From NCBI GenBank assembly GCA_943737045.1, contig CALSFV010000033.1, positions 310,001 through 374,000 on the forward strand: 64,000 nt of DNA, read 5' to 3'. A program made the position numbers and the translations under genes. Origin of the DNA: Parapristionchus giblindavisi (taxonomy: Eukaryota; Nematoda; Chromadorea; Rhabditida; Diplogasteridae). Below the pieces are notes generated by a model, which was not told the origin of the DNA, made no database searches, and saw only the letters and a program-made list of their open reading frames with translations. This document shows positions 37,371-50,200 of the stretch, piece by piece. The number at the start of each line of letters is the position of its first letter. The first letter of the stretch is position 1.

Positions 37371-39638
37371 CTAGACTTCCTCCCCACTACAAGAATAGTG
37401 TGATAACTTGATAGTACGTAATTGGAAGTTATTTAGATGTATTGAATAGTAGAGATAGATGATGAGATAATTGAGATGAGAATGTAGTGGAATGGTACTA
37501 GAATAGAGTAAGAGTTGATGATTATATAATAAATAAAGGATAGATGTAATGATAGAAGAGATTATATGATAGAGGACGACACTAATGATGACTACAGAAA
37601 GAGTAGTCCAATCAAGTAGTCCTAAGGTGGCTTTAGAAGACTTCACCTTAGACCATGCCATCATAACACTCGTCTTCTGTTTCACTACTTCTCCCATATC
37701 ATGATTAGGAGTTGTAGTACTATCATAAGAATGTGGATTACTTGTACTAATTGATATTTTTAACGAAATAAGTAAGTGATATGACTTATTTGAAGATTCT
37801 TGAATAGATGGAGATTTAATGATTGGAGAAGAAATAACAGGACATGATTCTTTCTTATCTTGTAATGCTGGTCTCGAATTGAATGATGTGGATGATTTAC
37901 ATATAGATAGTCTAGCTTTACGAGGAATGTACAGTACAGCAGAATTTGTACCATCCATTAGCTTTATCCAAGCAATATGAGAATGATCGAATAGTTTCAA
38001 GTCCCAATCAATACTAGACTCCCAAACGAATCTTAAGGATAAGCATGTATTGAGAACAAGAGGAGAAATGATTCGTAATGGATAACATGATGAGGATATA
38101 ATTGAAGAGACTAATCTCTTGGTATCATGAGATGGTTGAGATAGCTTCGGAAACTTAATCGATAAAATATCATTAGTTGTATTCCATGGTAGACTAGGAA
38201 TCTGTCCTAAGATCAGTTTGCTCTTAGTATGTAATGAAGTATCTGTATCATCAGCTGACAACAACAATTTATCGATATAACTAGAATGGTCTATTTGAGA
38301 TATTGTCGGGTCATTACCATGATCTGCTTTAGCCTTATTCAAATAATATTGAATAGTCTTGATGAGAGTATATGGTGATTGATTAATATCTAATGAAGTT
38401 ACAGTGAATCGATAGTCTATGATATTATCGTGAGATGATGATGAAGATAGATAATTAATCCATAATGGTATAGTTATCTTATCTGGAGGAAGAACTGATT
38501 GATCAGCTAAGTAATGGATAATAAGACGATGAAATCGATATCTTGATAGTTCTTCAATTTGACCTATGGATTGTTGGTATCTTATCAATTGATCATAAAA
38601 CGATCGATAGTCTTGAATTTTGGATAGTTTAGTCAAATTGTGCTCTAGACATTTGTATGCCTTTGCATAATTATTATAATTATCAGAGAGATTATTGTCT
38701 CGTAGACAATACTTGACTGCATATTCATTATAATTATATTGAATGGTATCAGATAAAGGAGAATCAGCAATAGCATCTTCATGTTCTCTCACTTGATTCT
38801 CTGCCACAGTTTCTAGTTGAGATATTGGTTCGATAGCTAAGGATATTTCCTTTGTAGTAATGACATCATTATCATTTAACAAGCTAGTTGAGTCAATCGA
38901 TAGTTCATCTATTAACTGTTCACTATCGGAATGAATAGAGACATGATTAATATGTGAGGTGATATCATCATTAGGAGTATCTATGGGTTTGTTCAAACGA
39001 TAAGAATTATCTGAATCAATCGATGGTTTCGTTGATTGAATAGCTGATGATGTATTGATAGACTGTCTAGGCATAGGTGTGGGAAAGCTATTATCGATTG
39101 GACTAGTTGATGCTATAGACGTTATTGGCAAAGGTGTTGGAATGACATTATCGATAGATCTAAGAGTAGTATCAGGTCGAGCCGTATCGATTTTCCTACG
39201 ACGACGTCGTCTAGTCATACTAGTAGACGATCTAGTTATCTTAGAGAGGAGATAGCTTTGGGTACTGTCAATAGCTAATGTAGCATCACATATCAGGGAT
39301 TCTACAAGTGAACTGACCGATAACGATGATCGTGTTGTTGTATTGGTTGGATCACGAGACTTCTGATATTGATGTAAATATTCAGACTCATCTGGAGAGT
39401 TACTTTCAGTAATCAAAAGAGAAATCTCGTCGTGGTGGAGTCTGTAATAGGATAATTTCAATTCTAAACTGGATGATAGTGATCGATATTGAAAGGATAG
39501 ACCATTAAAGTCATCAATAGAATAGCAGTGATCGATATCGTCTATGAGATTTCTCATCTCTGAACATTTGACTACAATGAATGAAAGAGCTTCATGTAAT
39601 TCTGCATAGATCGCACCGTATTCGGTTGTGAAAGTCAT
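37371..39638 (-). pseudogene. Fused Gag-N/RT-remnant ORF of unit B (755 aa)
   Basis: This single open frame is made of polyprotein pieces joined by in-frame deletions. Residues about 1-205 match the Gag N-terminus, the basic R-run and the PTPxPR repeats of element D. The capsid-like region, zinc knuckle and protease are gone: the frame jumps from IQSTKP to the repeat region PSIDSDNSY. It then follows the D region upstream of RT, has the same 68-codon loss of RT motif A as element A (ITIPLW-INYLS), YIDK in place of motif C, a shortened connection region and a few residues of the C-terminal domain. The usual stop is lost, so the frame runs on to the purine tract. No enzyme is expected. The long unbroken frame despite several deletions is notable; a structural or packaging role is possible but unshown. 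Confidence 0.85.
37376..37402 (-). promoter_or_regulatory. Conserved internal purine tract, unit B
   Basis: Same CACACTATTCTTGT-GTGGGGAGGAAG block as in A and D, at the 3' end of the open frame. Confidence 0.5.
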
Positions 39639-39943
39639 CTTATAGGATATCGATCGAAGTGATAGGATAGTGTACTATGTAGTACTGAATAGGTTGGATA
39701 GAGTCCTTTACAGGATAGGCTCCTTTACAGGATAGAGTCCTTTACAGGATAGGTTAATAGGTTTCCTTTACAGGATAGTAGAGAAGAGTTGGTTGCCTGC
39801 TAGGACAGTAGATGACTATTGCCTACTTGGGCTAGCGGAGAATTTGCCTCTCGAAGGGCAATAGAAGAATTTGCCTGCTTGGGCTAGAGGAGAATAAGTT
39901 GCCTGCCACGCGGAATTGGATTATTAATTTAGCCTTTGCACCA
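39639..39943 (-). other. 5' leader of unit B with hairpin repeats and primer site
   Basis: Contains four TCCTTTACAGGATAG units (39703-39777), TTGCC/GGCAA-type mini-hairpins (39790-39890), the tRNA-Gly anticodon-arm complement (39901-39913) and the degenerate primer site (39931-39943), in the same order as in element A. Confidence 0.7.
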
Positions 39944-40013
39944 TAAAGCGAATAAGTCTCGAGGGACTTTTCGGTGTGTGGCTTGATCAGATGTATACTA
40001 GGCCGATGCACCA
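39944..40013 (-). repeat. 57-bp LTR-end duplicate plus tRNA-Gly primer-site copy
   Basis: 39944-40000 repeats the end of the LTR (TAAAGCGAATAAG to GTATACTA). It is followed by GGCCGATGCACCA (40001-40013), the exact 3' end of tRNA-Gly(GCC), and then by the full LTR2. The leader of B therefore has two successive LTR-end/primer-site junctions. Confidence 0.85.
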
Positions 40014-40888
40014 TAAAGCGAATAAGTCTCGAGGGACTTTTCGGTGTGTGGCTTGATCAGATGTATACTAGCAAATACGATTTGTAATTGATTATTCAAT
40101 TTTATCGTTTCAGGAGACTAGTCATACAAAAAGATATAAGCAATAAAAGTTAGGTTTACAACCAATACAAGCTTGACGATGATGGTAGACGATTAAGGGA
40201 AGGACATCAGTGGTTGATTTGCCTTAGGACATCGTTTGTACGCACCTCAAACTTGGGTAATTAAACAACAATACGAAAAAGGGGAGCAAAACGGGGATAC
40301 GATTGATTTACACAATAGTGATATGAATAGCGAAAGAACAAAGGGGGCAAGACTATCAAAGTTACGAAAGGATGATAGGAATGCAGAGCGATGACGACAT
40401 CAAGATGAAGAGTGAGAAAGGAACGAAAAGGACATCGATGAACGACGGCTAAGAGGACAACCATCGAGGAAGGAAAAGGGAATGGATAGGATATCAATGA
40501 GTGATAGAGTAGAGTTGATAGGTTAGAGACAAACATAATATATGGACGAATTATGATAGATGCACGACATATTCGGACTTGACGAGCAATAGATGGTGAG
40601 AGAAGAATAGGTAAACGTGTGAATGACATAGAAGAATGAGCGGTACACGATATAAGGATAATATGTGGTAAAAATAGTAAGGAGAAGAGACATACGTGTC
40701 AAAAGGTTGAAAGAAAGGAGAGAGGATGATGAGAGAATGCCAAGTCATCATAGCCATTTGCATATTGCTCATTTCTACCATAGTCAGATATTGTAGGACC
40801 GGGTGAGAGAGTGCGCTAGTGCGCTAGAGCGTGCGCTAGAGCGCAATTCTGACTTGTGTTCGTTTCAGTAGTGATCATGATCGCTACA
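40014..40888 (-). repeat. LTR2 (875 bp), shared by units B and C
   Basis: Offset 3993 from LTR1 and apparently identical. It serves as 5' LTR of B and 3' LTR of C, the usual form of an LTR-internal-LTR-internal tandem. SL1 lies at 40246-40266. Confidence 0.94.
40246..40266 (-). promoter_or_regulatory. SL1 leader sequence in LTR2
   Basis: Same as LTR1: 21-base SL1 match followed by GTGCGT, with the ATG TCC TAA mini-ORF downstream. Confidence 0.93.
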
Positions 40889-41363
40889 CTCCCGCCCCAG
40901 AAAAGGAGTAGAGCATAGAGGATAGATGAACATACACAAAGGTATTGATGTTAGATAAGGCTTGTATTGAGGATACATAAATAGGTAAAGAGAAAAGATG
41001 TTTATGTCAACTATGTAAGGATAAAGATCAAAGATCATAGATCATAGATGACTATATGCAGGAAACGATGAATAGGAGGAATGAAGTGTCGATATAAGAT
41101 ATAAGAAACGTTCATAAGCTTATAAAGATCATATTATCGTCTTGAGGTAAATCACAGTGAATACTCATAGAAATACTATTAAGTTTAAAAAGGATTATGG
41201 TTGAACTTAACTTCATGTAGTAACCATAAGTTTATGAATAATCTTGAATAGCATAGAGTAAATCTTGACTAAGATAGAGTGAAATCAATTAATAGATAGA
41301 ATACACTTATCATCATATGATTATCATATGATATAGTAAAGGATAATACTTAATAGGAGTCTT

Positions 41364-43631
41364 CTAGACTTCCTCCCCACTACAAGAATAGTGTGATAAC
41401 TTGATAGTACGTAATTGGAAGTTATTTAGATGTATTGAATAGTAGAGATAGATGATGAGATAATTGAGATGAGAATGTAGTGGAATGGTACTAGAATAGA
41501 GTAAGAGTTGATGATTATATAATAAATAAAGGATAGATGTAATGATAGAAGAGATTATATGATAGAGGACGACACTAATGATGACTACAGAAAGAGTAGT
41601 CCAATCAAGTAGTCCTAAGGTGGCTTTAGAAGACTTCACCTTAGACCATGCCATCATAACACTCGTCTTCTGTTTCACTACTTCTCCCATATCATGATTA
41701 GGAGTTGTAGTACTATCATAAGAATGTGGATTACTTGTACTAATTGATATTTTTAACGAAATAAGTAAGTGATATGACTTATTTGAAGATTCTTGAATAG
41801 ATGGAGATTTAATGATTGGAGAAGAAATAACAGGACATGATTCTTTCTTATCTTGTAATGCTGGTCTCGAATTGAATGATGTGGATGATTTACATATAGA
41901 TAGTCTAGCTTTACGAGGAATGTACAGTACAGCAGAATTTGTACCATCCATTAGCTTTATCCAAGCAATATGAGAATGATCGAATAGTTTCAAGTCCCAA
42001 TCAATACTAGACTCCCAAACGAATCTTAAGGATAAGCATGTATTGAGAACAAGAGGAGAAATGATTCGTAATGGATAACATGATGAGGATATAATTGAAG
42101 AGACTAATCTCTTGGTATCATGAGATGGTTGAGATAGCTTCGGAAACTTAATCGATAAAATATCATTAGTTGTATTCCATGGTAGACTAGGAATCTGTCC
42201 TAAGATCAGTTTGCTCTTAGTATGTAATGAAGTATCTGTATCATCAGCTGACAACAACAATTTATCGATATAACTAGAATGGTCTATTTGAGATATTGTC
42301 GGGTCATTACCATGATCTGCTTTAGCCTTATTCAAATAATATTGAATAGTCTTGATGAGAGTATATGGTGATTGATTAATATCTAATGAAGTTACAGTGA
42401 ATCGATAGTCTATGATATTATCGTGAGATGATGATGAAGATAGATAATTAATCCATAATGGTATAGTTATCTTATCTGGAGGAAGAACTGATTGATCAGC
42501 TAAGTAATGGATAATAAGACGATGAAATCGATATCTTGATAGTTCTTCAATTTGACCTATGGATTGTTGGTATCTTATCAATTGATCATAAAACGATCGA
42601 TAGTCTTGAATTTTGGATAGTTTAGTCAAATTGTGCTCTAGACATTTGTATGCCTTTGCATAATTATTATAATTATCAGAGAGATTATTGTCTCGTAGAC
42701 AATACTTGACTGCATATTCATTATAATTATATTGAATGGTATCAGATAAAGGAGAATCAGCAATAGCATCTTCATGTTCTCTCACTTGATTCTCTGCCAC
42801 AGTTTCTAGTTGAGATATTGGTTCGATAGCTAAGGATATTTCCTTTGTAGTAATGACATCATTATCATTTAACAAGCTAGTTGAGTCAATCGATAGTTCA
42901 TCTATTAACTGTTCACTATCGGAATGAATAGAGACATGATTAATATGTGAGGTGATATCATCATTAGGAGTATCTATGGGTTTGTTCAAACGATAAGAAT
43001 TATCTGAATCAATCGATGGTTTCGTTGATTGAATAGCTGATGATGTATTGATAGACTGTCTAGGCATAGGTGTGGGAAAGCTATTATCGATTGGACTAGT
43101 TGATGCTATAGACGTTATTGGCAAAGGTGTTGGAATGACATTATCGATAGATCTAAGAGTAGTATCAGGTCGAGCCGTATCGATTTTCCTACGACGACGT
43201 CGTCTAGTCATACTAGTAGACGATCTAGTTATCTTAGAGAGGAGATAGCTTTGGGTACTGTCAATAGCTAATGTAGCATCACATATCAGGGATTCTACAA
43301 GTGAACTGACCGATAACGATGATCGTGTTGTTGTATTGGTTGGATCACGAGACTTCTGATATTGATGTAAATATTCAGACTCATCTGGAGAGTTACTTTC
43401 AGTAATCAAAAGAGAAATCTCGTCGTGGTGGAGTCTGTAATAGGATAATTTCAATTCTAAACTGGATGATAGTGATCGATATTGAAAGGATAGACCATTA
43501 AAGTCATCAATAGAATAGCAGTGATCGATATCGTCTATGAGATTTCTCATCTCTGAACATTTGACTACAATGAATGAAAGAGCTTCATGTAATTCTGCAT
43601 AGATCGCACCGTATTCGGTTGTGAAAGTCAT
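41364..43631 (-). pseudogene. Fused Gag-N/RT-remnant ORF of unit C (755 aa)
   Basis: Protein identical to the 755-residue frame of unit B, at a constant 3993-bp offset, with the same in-frame losses of capsid-like region, zinc knuckle, protease and RT motif A. The identity shows that the B/C duplication is very recent, or that the two copies are kept alike by conversion, or that it is an assembly duplication. Its purine tract is at 41369-41395. Confidence 0.85.
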
Positions 43632-43936
43632 CTTATAGGATATCGATCGAAGTGATAGGATAGTGTACTATGTAGTACTGAATAGGTTGGATAGAGTCCT
43701 TTACAGGATAGGCTCCTTTACAGGATAGAGTCCTTTACAGGATAGGTTAATAGGTTTCCTTTACAGGATAGTAGAGAAGAGTTGGTTGCCTGCTAGGACA
43801 GTAGATGACTATTGCCTACTTGGGCTAGCGGAGAATTTGCCTCTCGAAGGGCAATAGAAGAATTTGCCTGCTTGGGCTAGAGGAGAATAAGTTGCCTGCC
43901 ACGCGGAATTGGATTATTAATTTAGCCTTTGCACCA
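43632..43936 (-). other. 5' leader of unit C
   Basis: Same leader as B: TCCTTTACAGGATAG units (from 43696), mini-hairpins, anticodon-arm complement (43894-43906) and degenerate primer site (43924-43936). Confidence 0.7.
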
Positions 43937-44070
43937 TAAAGCGAATAAGTCTCGAGGGACTTTTCGGTGTGTGGCTTGATCAGATGTATACTAGCAAATA
44001 CGATTTGTAATTGATTATTCAATTTTATCGTTTCAGGAGACTAGTCATACAAAAAGATATAAGCAATAAA
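43937..44070 (-). repeat. LTR3, truncated to its last 134 bp
   Basis: Matches 36021-36154 of LTR1 and then stops in an A-run (CAATAAAA), where element D begins with ATTCGCTATA. U3, SL1 and promoter are missing, so unit C has no 5' promoter of its own. Confidence 0.88.
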
Positions 44071-44080
44071 ATTCGCTATA

Positions 44081-44093
44081 TGGTGCATCGGCC
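44081..44093 (+). promoter_or_regulatory. Primer binding site for tRNA-Gly(GCC), element D
   Basis: TGGTGCATCGGCC directly follows the LTR end and is the exact complement of the last 13 nt (with CCA) of metazoan tRNA-Gly(GCC). Confidence 0.85.
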
Positions 44094-44110
44094 AAACTAA
44101 TAATCCAATT

Positions 44111-44123
44111 CCGCGTGGCAGGC
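44111..44123 (+). promoter_or_regulatory. tRNA-Gly anticodon-arm complement, element D
   Basis: CCGCGTGGCAGGC is the exact complement of nt 30-42 of the same tRNA, including the anticodon. It lies 17 nt after the primer site and is conserved in A, B and C. Confidence 0.78.
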
Positions 44124-44135
44124 AAAACTTTCCTA

Positions 44136-44151
44136 TTGTTCTTGTGAACAA
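44136..44151 (+). other. Leader hairpin TTGTTC-TTGT-GAACAA
   Basis: Perfect 6-bp stem with 4-nt loop between two direct copies of CTTTCCTATT. Possibly a packaging or dimerisation stem-loop; the position is the only support. Confidence 0.4.
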
Positions 44152-44220
44152 CCTTTCCTATTACCACGACATCGATCTATCCTAATAGTATAGTACAATA
44201 GTACGGAACCTATAAGAAAG

Positions 44221-47200
44221 ATGTCCTTTCAAAGCAAGTACAGTGCTACTTATGCAACGCTCGATACTGAATTAGCTTTTATTATAGCTAAAATGCAAGA
44301 ACTAGAAAACTTGGTAGATGATATATCTCAGTGTTATTCAATAGACGACTACAATAGTTTGTCAACCCAATATCGATCAATATCATCTAAATTAGAACTC
44401 AAATTCGCCTCGTATAAGAGACATCAAGATGATCTATCTCATCTCATTTCAGAAAGCGGTTCTGTGACCGAGTCGGAACACCTCAGACAGTTTCAACACA
44501 CCCAAGACCCAACCAATACGGTTTACAGATCAAATATATCGGTTAGTTCGGGTATTGATTCTGTGATATCCACTGTGAAATCGGCTCTCGAAAGAACCGG
44601 TAATTCTATCCTATTCAATACTTCATTCCAAAGCGCAAGGACTACTAGTCGCGAACCTAGACGAAGAAAGAAACAATCTAAGTCTGAACGCTCTGAATCT
44701 AGTGCAACTAAAGCTACACGTGATATCTCTAGTAGTAGTACTCAAAGTAGAGAGAGCGAGATCAACACAAGTAGATCTAGTAGTAGAACGACTAGACATC
44801 GTCGTCGTCGTAAGAAGTCATCTATCAACACAGCTATCAATACTATTCAACCTCATCCTGTGATTAGACAATTAGATAATACTATAGTTCCTACACCATC
44901 TCCTAGAGTATCTATTCCAGCAACTAGACAAGTAGATAATACTATAATTCCTACACCATCTCCTAGAGTGTCTATTTCGGAAATTAGACAGGTAGATAAT
45001 ACCACCGTTCCGACACCAATGCCTAGAATGTCTACATCAATACCTAGAGAACAGATATATCCATCAACAACTATTCAATCATCGAGACCACCACTAGATC
45101 CTCTAAATATACCAACATTTAGTGGAAGAGATAGAGCTTCATTTGCAACCTTTCTGTCATTATTCACTAGTGTATATATGAATAGACTGGACTTAACTGA
45201 TACAGAAAAACACCTCTATCTCTTAAAACATCTCAGTGGAGAGGCACGATCAGTCATACAAATGTATCCTCCTAACGGACTATGTTTACCTCTCGCGATA
45301 GACGCTCTTAAGAATGAATATGGTGATGCAAGAGAAGCATTAGCAGCTCTTCATCAATCAATACATTACATACAGGCTAAATCTGAGAGTGCACAACATC
45401 AATTAGAATTAGCTCGAGAGTTACTAGCTCTAGTAGAACAAGTGAAGTACTATGATTATTGTTCAACATTACCTGCATTTACTGTTGTCAACAAATTCAG
45501 TATTAAATATCGACAAGATATTCATAGAGTGAACAATATATTCAGTGCAGATGACGCTCTAAAATTCCTCTTGAAACAAATAAGAGAAGACATCAGAGTT
45601 AATATTGCATCAGGAGTTTATGAATTACATAATGTTGCTGATCTAAATCATAGTATGCATAATCTATCCTTCTCTGATTCTCGTATACCACCTTTACTTT
45701 CTCAAACGAATGCTAATACTATACCTCCTAGTAATGATAATAATAAGAGTAAAGATGGTAAGAATAAGAAAGAACCACCACCATCTCTTCCTTACAAAGA
45801 TACTTGTGTATACTGTAATAAGCACACTAATTCCCTTAACTGTAGGAAAGTATCTTCAATAAATGATCGTAAACTGATATTGACTTCAAAACAATTATGC
45901 CTTTGTTGTTTATCCCCTGATCATTCAACAAGTACATGTAACAAGAGATGCACAAGATGCAATGGTACTCATTCGATATCATTATGTCCTCAATTACCTG
46001 ATAAATCCCTCACTGCAAGCTCTCTATCTACAAATGTATCACCTACAATACATAGAGATTGCCCTCGATTATTAACTGTCAGAACTACAATATTATATCC
46101 TAATGATACCATGGCTCATTCCAAATCCAGTCAAAATAAAAATAAGAAGATACATGTACTTTTGGATACTGGAGCCGAGGTATCATTAATAAGTAAATCA
46201 TTAGTTGATCAGCTACAATTACCCATCATACGCAGTGAAACGCTTCGACTTAACCTCGCCACAGGAATGAATAGAGACAGACAATCATATGATATAGTTT
46301 CATTCACACTGGATACAGTTGATCATAAAGGTTATCCAGTCGAAGCACTGGTCGTAGAAGGCTCTGTAGTCAATCCGATATATATTAATAAATTATCATC
46401 ACAAGATAAAACGTTCATCTACAATAATAATCTCATTTTATCTGATAATCCTCAAAGATCAGGACGAATACAACCTGAAATACTATTAGGTGTTCACAAT
46501 ACTATTGATATCCTATATTCTTTATCTTCATTCACATTACCAAGTGGTCTACGATTACTAGAGTCAGCATTTGGATATGTTATAGGTGGACGTCAAACTC
46601 GTACACCTGACAATGAATGTCCTAATGATGATATTACTTTGCACATTAGTCACATCTCAATTCATTCTGATATCGATCAATCAATCAATACACCATCGAT
46701 TGACTCAGCCAATGCATTGAATGATCATGAAATAATCACTAAAATGGAACGATTTCTCGCCATTGAACCAATGTCTCAATTAGATGCGATGACAGAGAAG
46801 CAATTAAGAAAACACGAAGATGCAATTGTGGATTCACATTTCCATGATACTATACAATATATCAATAATGAGTATGTAGTAAAGTATTGTCTACGAGACA
46901 ACGCTAGTAATCTGTCTGATAATTATGCAATGGCATTCAAACGATTACAGAACAATTTGATTAAGCTATCTAAGAACAAAGATCATTTATTGTTTTATGA
47001 CAAATTGATAAGAGATCAAGAAGCTATAGGACAAATCGAGAAAGTGTCCAGATATCGATTTGATGGCCCCATAGTACACTATTTAGCTCATCAAGCTGTC
47101 CTTCGTCCTGACAAGATCACTACTCCATTGAGAATAGTTTTTGATGGATCTGCTAAGACCAAAGATCGATTATCTCTGAATGATATCATATATCCTGGTC

Positions 47201-50200
47201 CCAATGAACTCGAGGAGATTCCGGCTCTTCTTCTACGAGCTCGTTCCCATTCACACCTAATTAGTGCTGATGTAGAAAAAGCCTTTCTTCAAATTAGAGT
47301 AGATATCTCACAACGAGACATGCTTCGGTTCATATGGATCAAGGATTTGTCGTTACCGTTATCATATGACAATATAATGTATTATCGATTCACTGTAACC
47401 CCATTTGGAATTAACCAATCTCCATATACTCTAACTAAGACTATTCGATATCATTTAGACAAAGCCAAAGAAGAACATGGAAATGATCCAACACTATCAA
47501 AAATAGGTCACTCTACTTACGTCGATAACCTATTATTATCAGTAGATAATATTGATACTTCATTCTATACTAAAAGTAAAGAAATCTTTAGAAATGCCCA
47601 TATGAACCTAAGAGAGTATGTATCAAGTAGTAAAGAGTTCAATGAGAGTATACCCGAAGAGGACAGAACACCTGAAGGAATGCAAAAACTTCTTGGAATA
47701 TTATGGGATACAACAAATGATACATTATCGATTAAAATTCCGAAGTTTTCACAACCATCTCATGCTACTAAACGATTAGTCTCTTCAAGTATATCCTCAT
47801 TATATGATCCCTTAGGGGTTATATCTCCTCTGGTTCTCAGTGCACGTCTATTCCTACGATCTGTATGGAAAACTAGTAGTGATTGGGATTCTAAGCTTTC
47901 AGATCGTACTCATAATGATTGGTTAAAGTTAATGGATGATATTCATAAGTTCAATCTAACCATACCTCGTAATGCTGGATTATCTAAATGTGAATCAATA
48001 ACATTAGTTGTTTTTACCGATGCATCTTCCGTTGCAATGGGAGCAAGTGTATATTGTGTTTCATCGTCCAATGTAAATCTTCTCTTAGCCAAATCCAAAT
48101 TAGCTCCACAAGATAAGAAAGGGTCATCCCCTACTATTCCTAAATTGGAGACTGATGCCTTATTAATGGGATACCAACTAGCACATTACACTATTGAAGC
48201 TCTGAGAAAAGAATTCGTTGATAAACCAATTGCAGTCTATTTCTATACCGATTCCACGACAACTTTGTACTGGATATCCGGAAATGCACAAAGTTCATGT
48301 AAACTTAGTCTTTATGTACGAAATAGAATAGAATCAATTAGATCAATAATATCTCAGTTGAAAGTAGATAATAATACTAAAGTTGTTGAGACTCGATATG
48401 TTCAAACATCGGAAAATCCAGCTGATCACGCTACACGTGGACTTTCAAGTAGAGATATGAACAATAAGAATCACATATGGTGGACAGGACCAGCTTGGCT
48501 CTTAAGTGACCAACACAATTGGCCTAATCAAGTACCTACATCAGATTCATTTAATAATTCTACTCCACTCGAGATATCATCTCAATCTATTCAAGAACCA
48601 TTCAATATCCCATCTCAATCAAATCAATATAATGTCGACTCTAAACCATTTAATGTTATTTGTACAACTACTGTAGAAAAGATTCAAAGAGAAATGTTCA
48701 TTCCATTAATCAATTATTCATCTCTTCGATTTGTAATCAAGATAATAACAAGAGTAAGACAAGCAATTGGAAAAATGTCAAATGGCTTAAGAAATAAAGA
48801 TCTACAAACTCATCTATTAAAAAATGATTGTGCATCCACATCATCTCCTTCAACTAAGCATTCCACATCAGTTCAAGATAATATAGAATCAACACGTCTC
48901 ATGCTAAGACAATATCAAGAAGTGAGTCTATCCTACGATAACAGTTATGAGACTATGAACATTATTCGACCAGATAGTAATAATATATGGAGACTAGCAA
49001 ATAACCGTATGGAAAAGTCAACATCTCCTAGAGAATTCATCCATCCTATATTCATTCCATCTACAAAAGACAAAGATCTAGTTACTCTTATTGTTCATGA
49101 TTCACATCTTTCTCTCAAGCATGGTGGTGTCTCCATGGTATTGAACCAATTAAAACAAAAGTATTGGATTCCTAAGGGAAAACAAGTAATTAAATCAATA
49201 ATTTCTAAATGCATTGTATGTAGAAGAATTGATTCATTGCCATATCGATACACTAAACCACCTCCACTTCCAGTAGAAAGAGTCAATCAATCACAACCAT
49301 TCCTAAATGTAGGACTAGACTACATCGGTCCATTTAAAACCGATAATGATGCCAAATACATGGTATTGATCTTTACATGTCTCACCACCAGATGCACTCA
49401 TTTAGAACTAGTAGAATCACTTTTTCCATCTGCCTTTTTAAATGCTCTACGTCGTTTCACTGCAAGAAGAGGTGTACCCAATACTATTCTATCCGACAAG
49501 GCACCTACATTCATAGCAGCAAACGATGTTCTATCTGCTAATCCTATTCATAAGAATATCAAAGATCATTTGGACACTCATAACATTGATTGGTCATTCA
49601 CTACCGCGTTCAGTCCATGGAAAGGAGCCATTTATGAGAGATTGATTAGAATATTCAAAAACTCATTGTTCAAATCCATTGGAAAGAAAAAGATTACCTA
49701 TGATGAATTAGTAACCTTATCATGCGAAATTGAAGCTATAATGAATTCGAGACCCCTTGTACAAGTATATGCCAATGATTTGAAAGAATTCAATCAATCC
49801 GAAATACGCCCTATCGATTTCTTAATGCCTCATTCCTATATTGGTTGCCCTCTTGACATATCGATTAGGTCAGACGAAGATAAAGATAAATCGTATATTC
49901 CCCCACAAGAAGTTAATTTAAGTAGAGAAAGAGCAATATCGATAATAAAGAAATCAATATCGATTAGTGATCGTTTCTGGAAAATTTGGCAAGAATCTTA
50001 CCTCACTACATTGCGTGATACTCATCTCAATCCATCTCCTTTACTTTCAAATAGATCAACTCCTCGTACCCCAATATGTGGTGATCTAGTACTTATCGTT
50101 GATAATAATCCAAGTATTCCCCGCTATATGTGGAATATGGGTCTTGTGACTAAGGTTAATGGAAATGAGATTACTCTTCGATCCCAATCAGGTCGTTTGA

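Noticed and set aside
39901..40013. tRNA-Gly gene or fragment
   Set aside because: Only the anticodon-arm and 3'-end segments occur, in the arrangement of primer contacts; D- and T-arms are absent.
36021..44022. Assembly duplication as the sole explanation for B/C
   Set aside because: Not excluded, but LTR2 carries a 70-bp primer-site duplication that the B/LTR2 junction has and the C/LTR3 junction lacks, so the two copies are not simply the same sequence placed twice. Long reads are still needed.
36021..44070. DNA transposon with terminal inverted repeats
   Set aside because: The repeats are direct LTRs with primer site and purine tract; the inverted similarity is limited to about 8 bp at the LTR ends.
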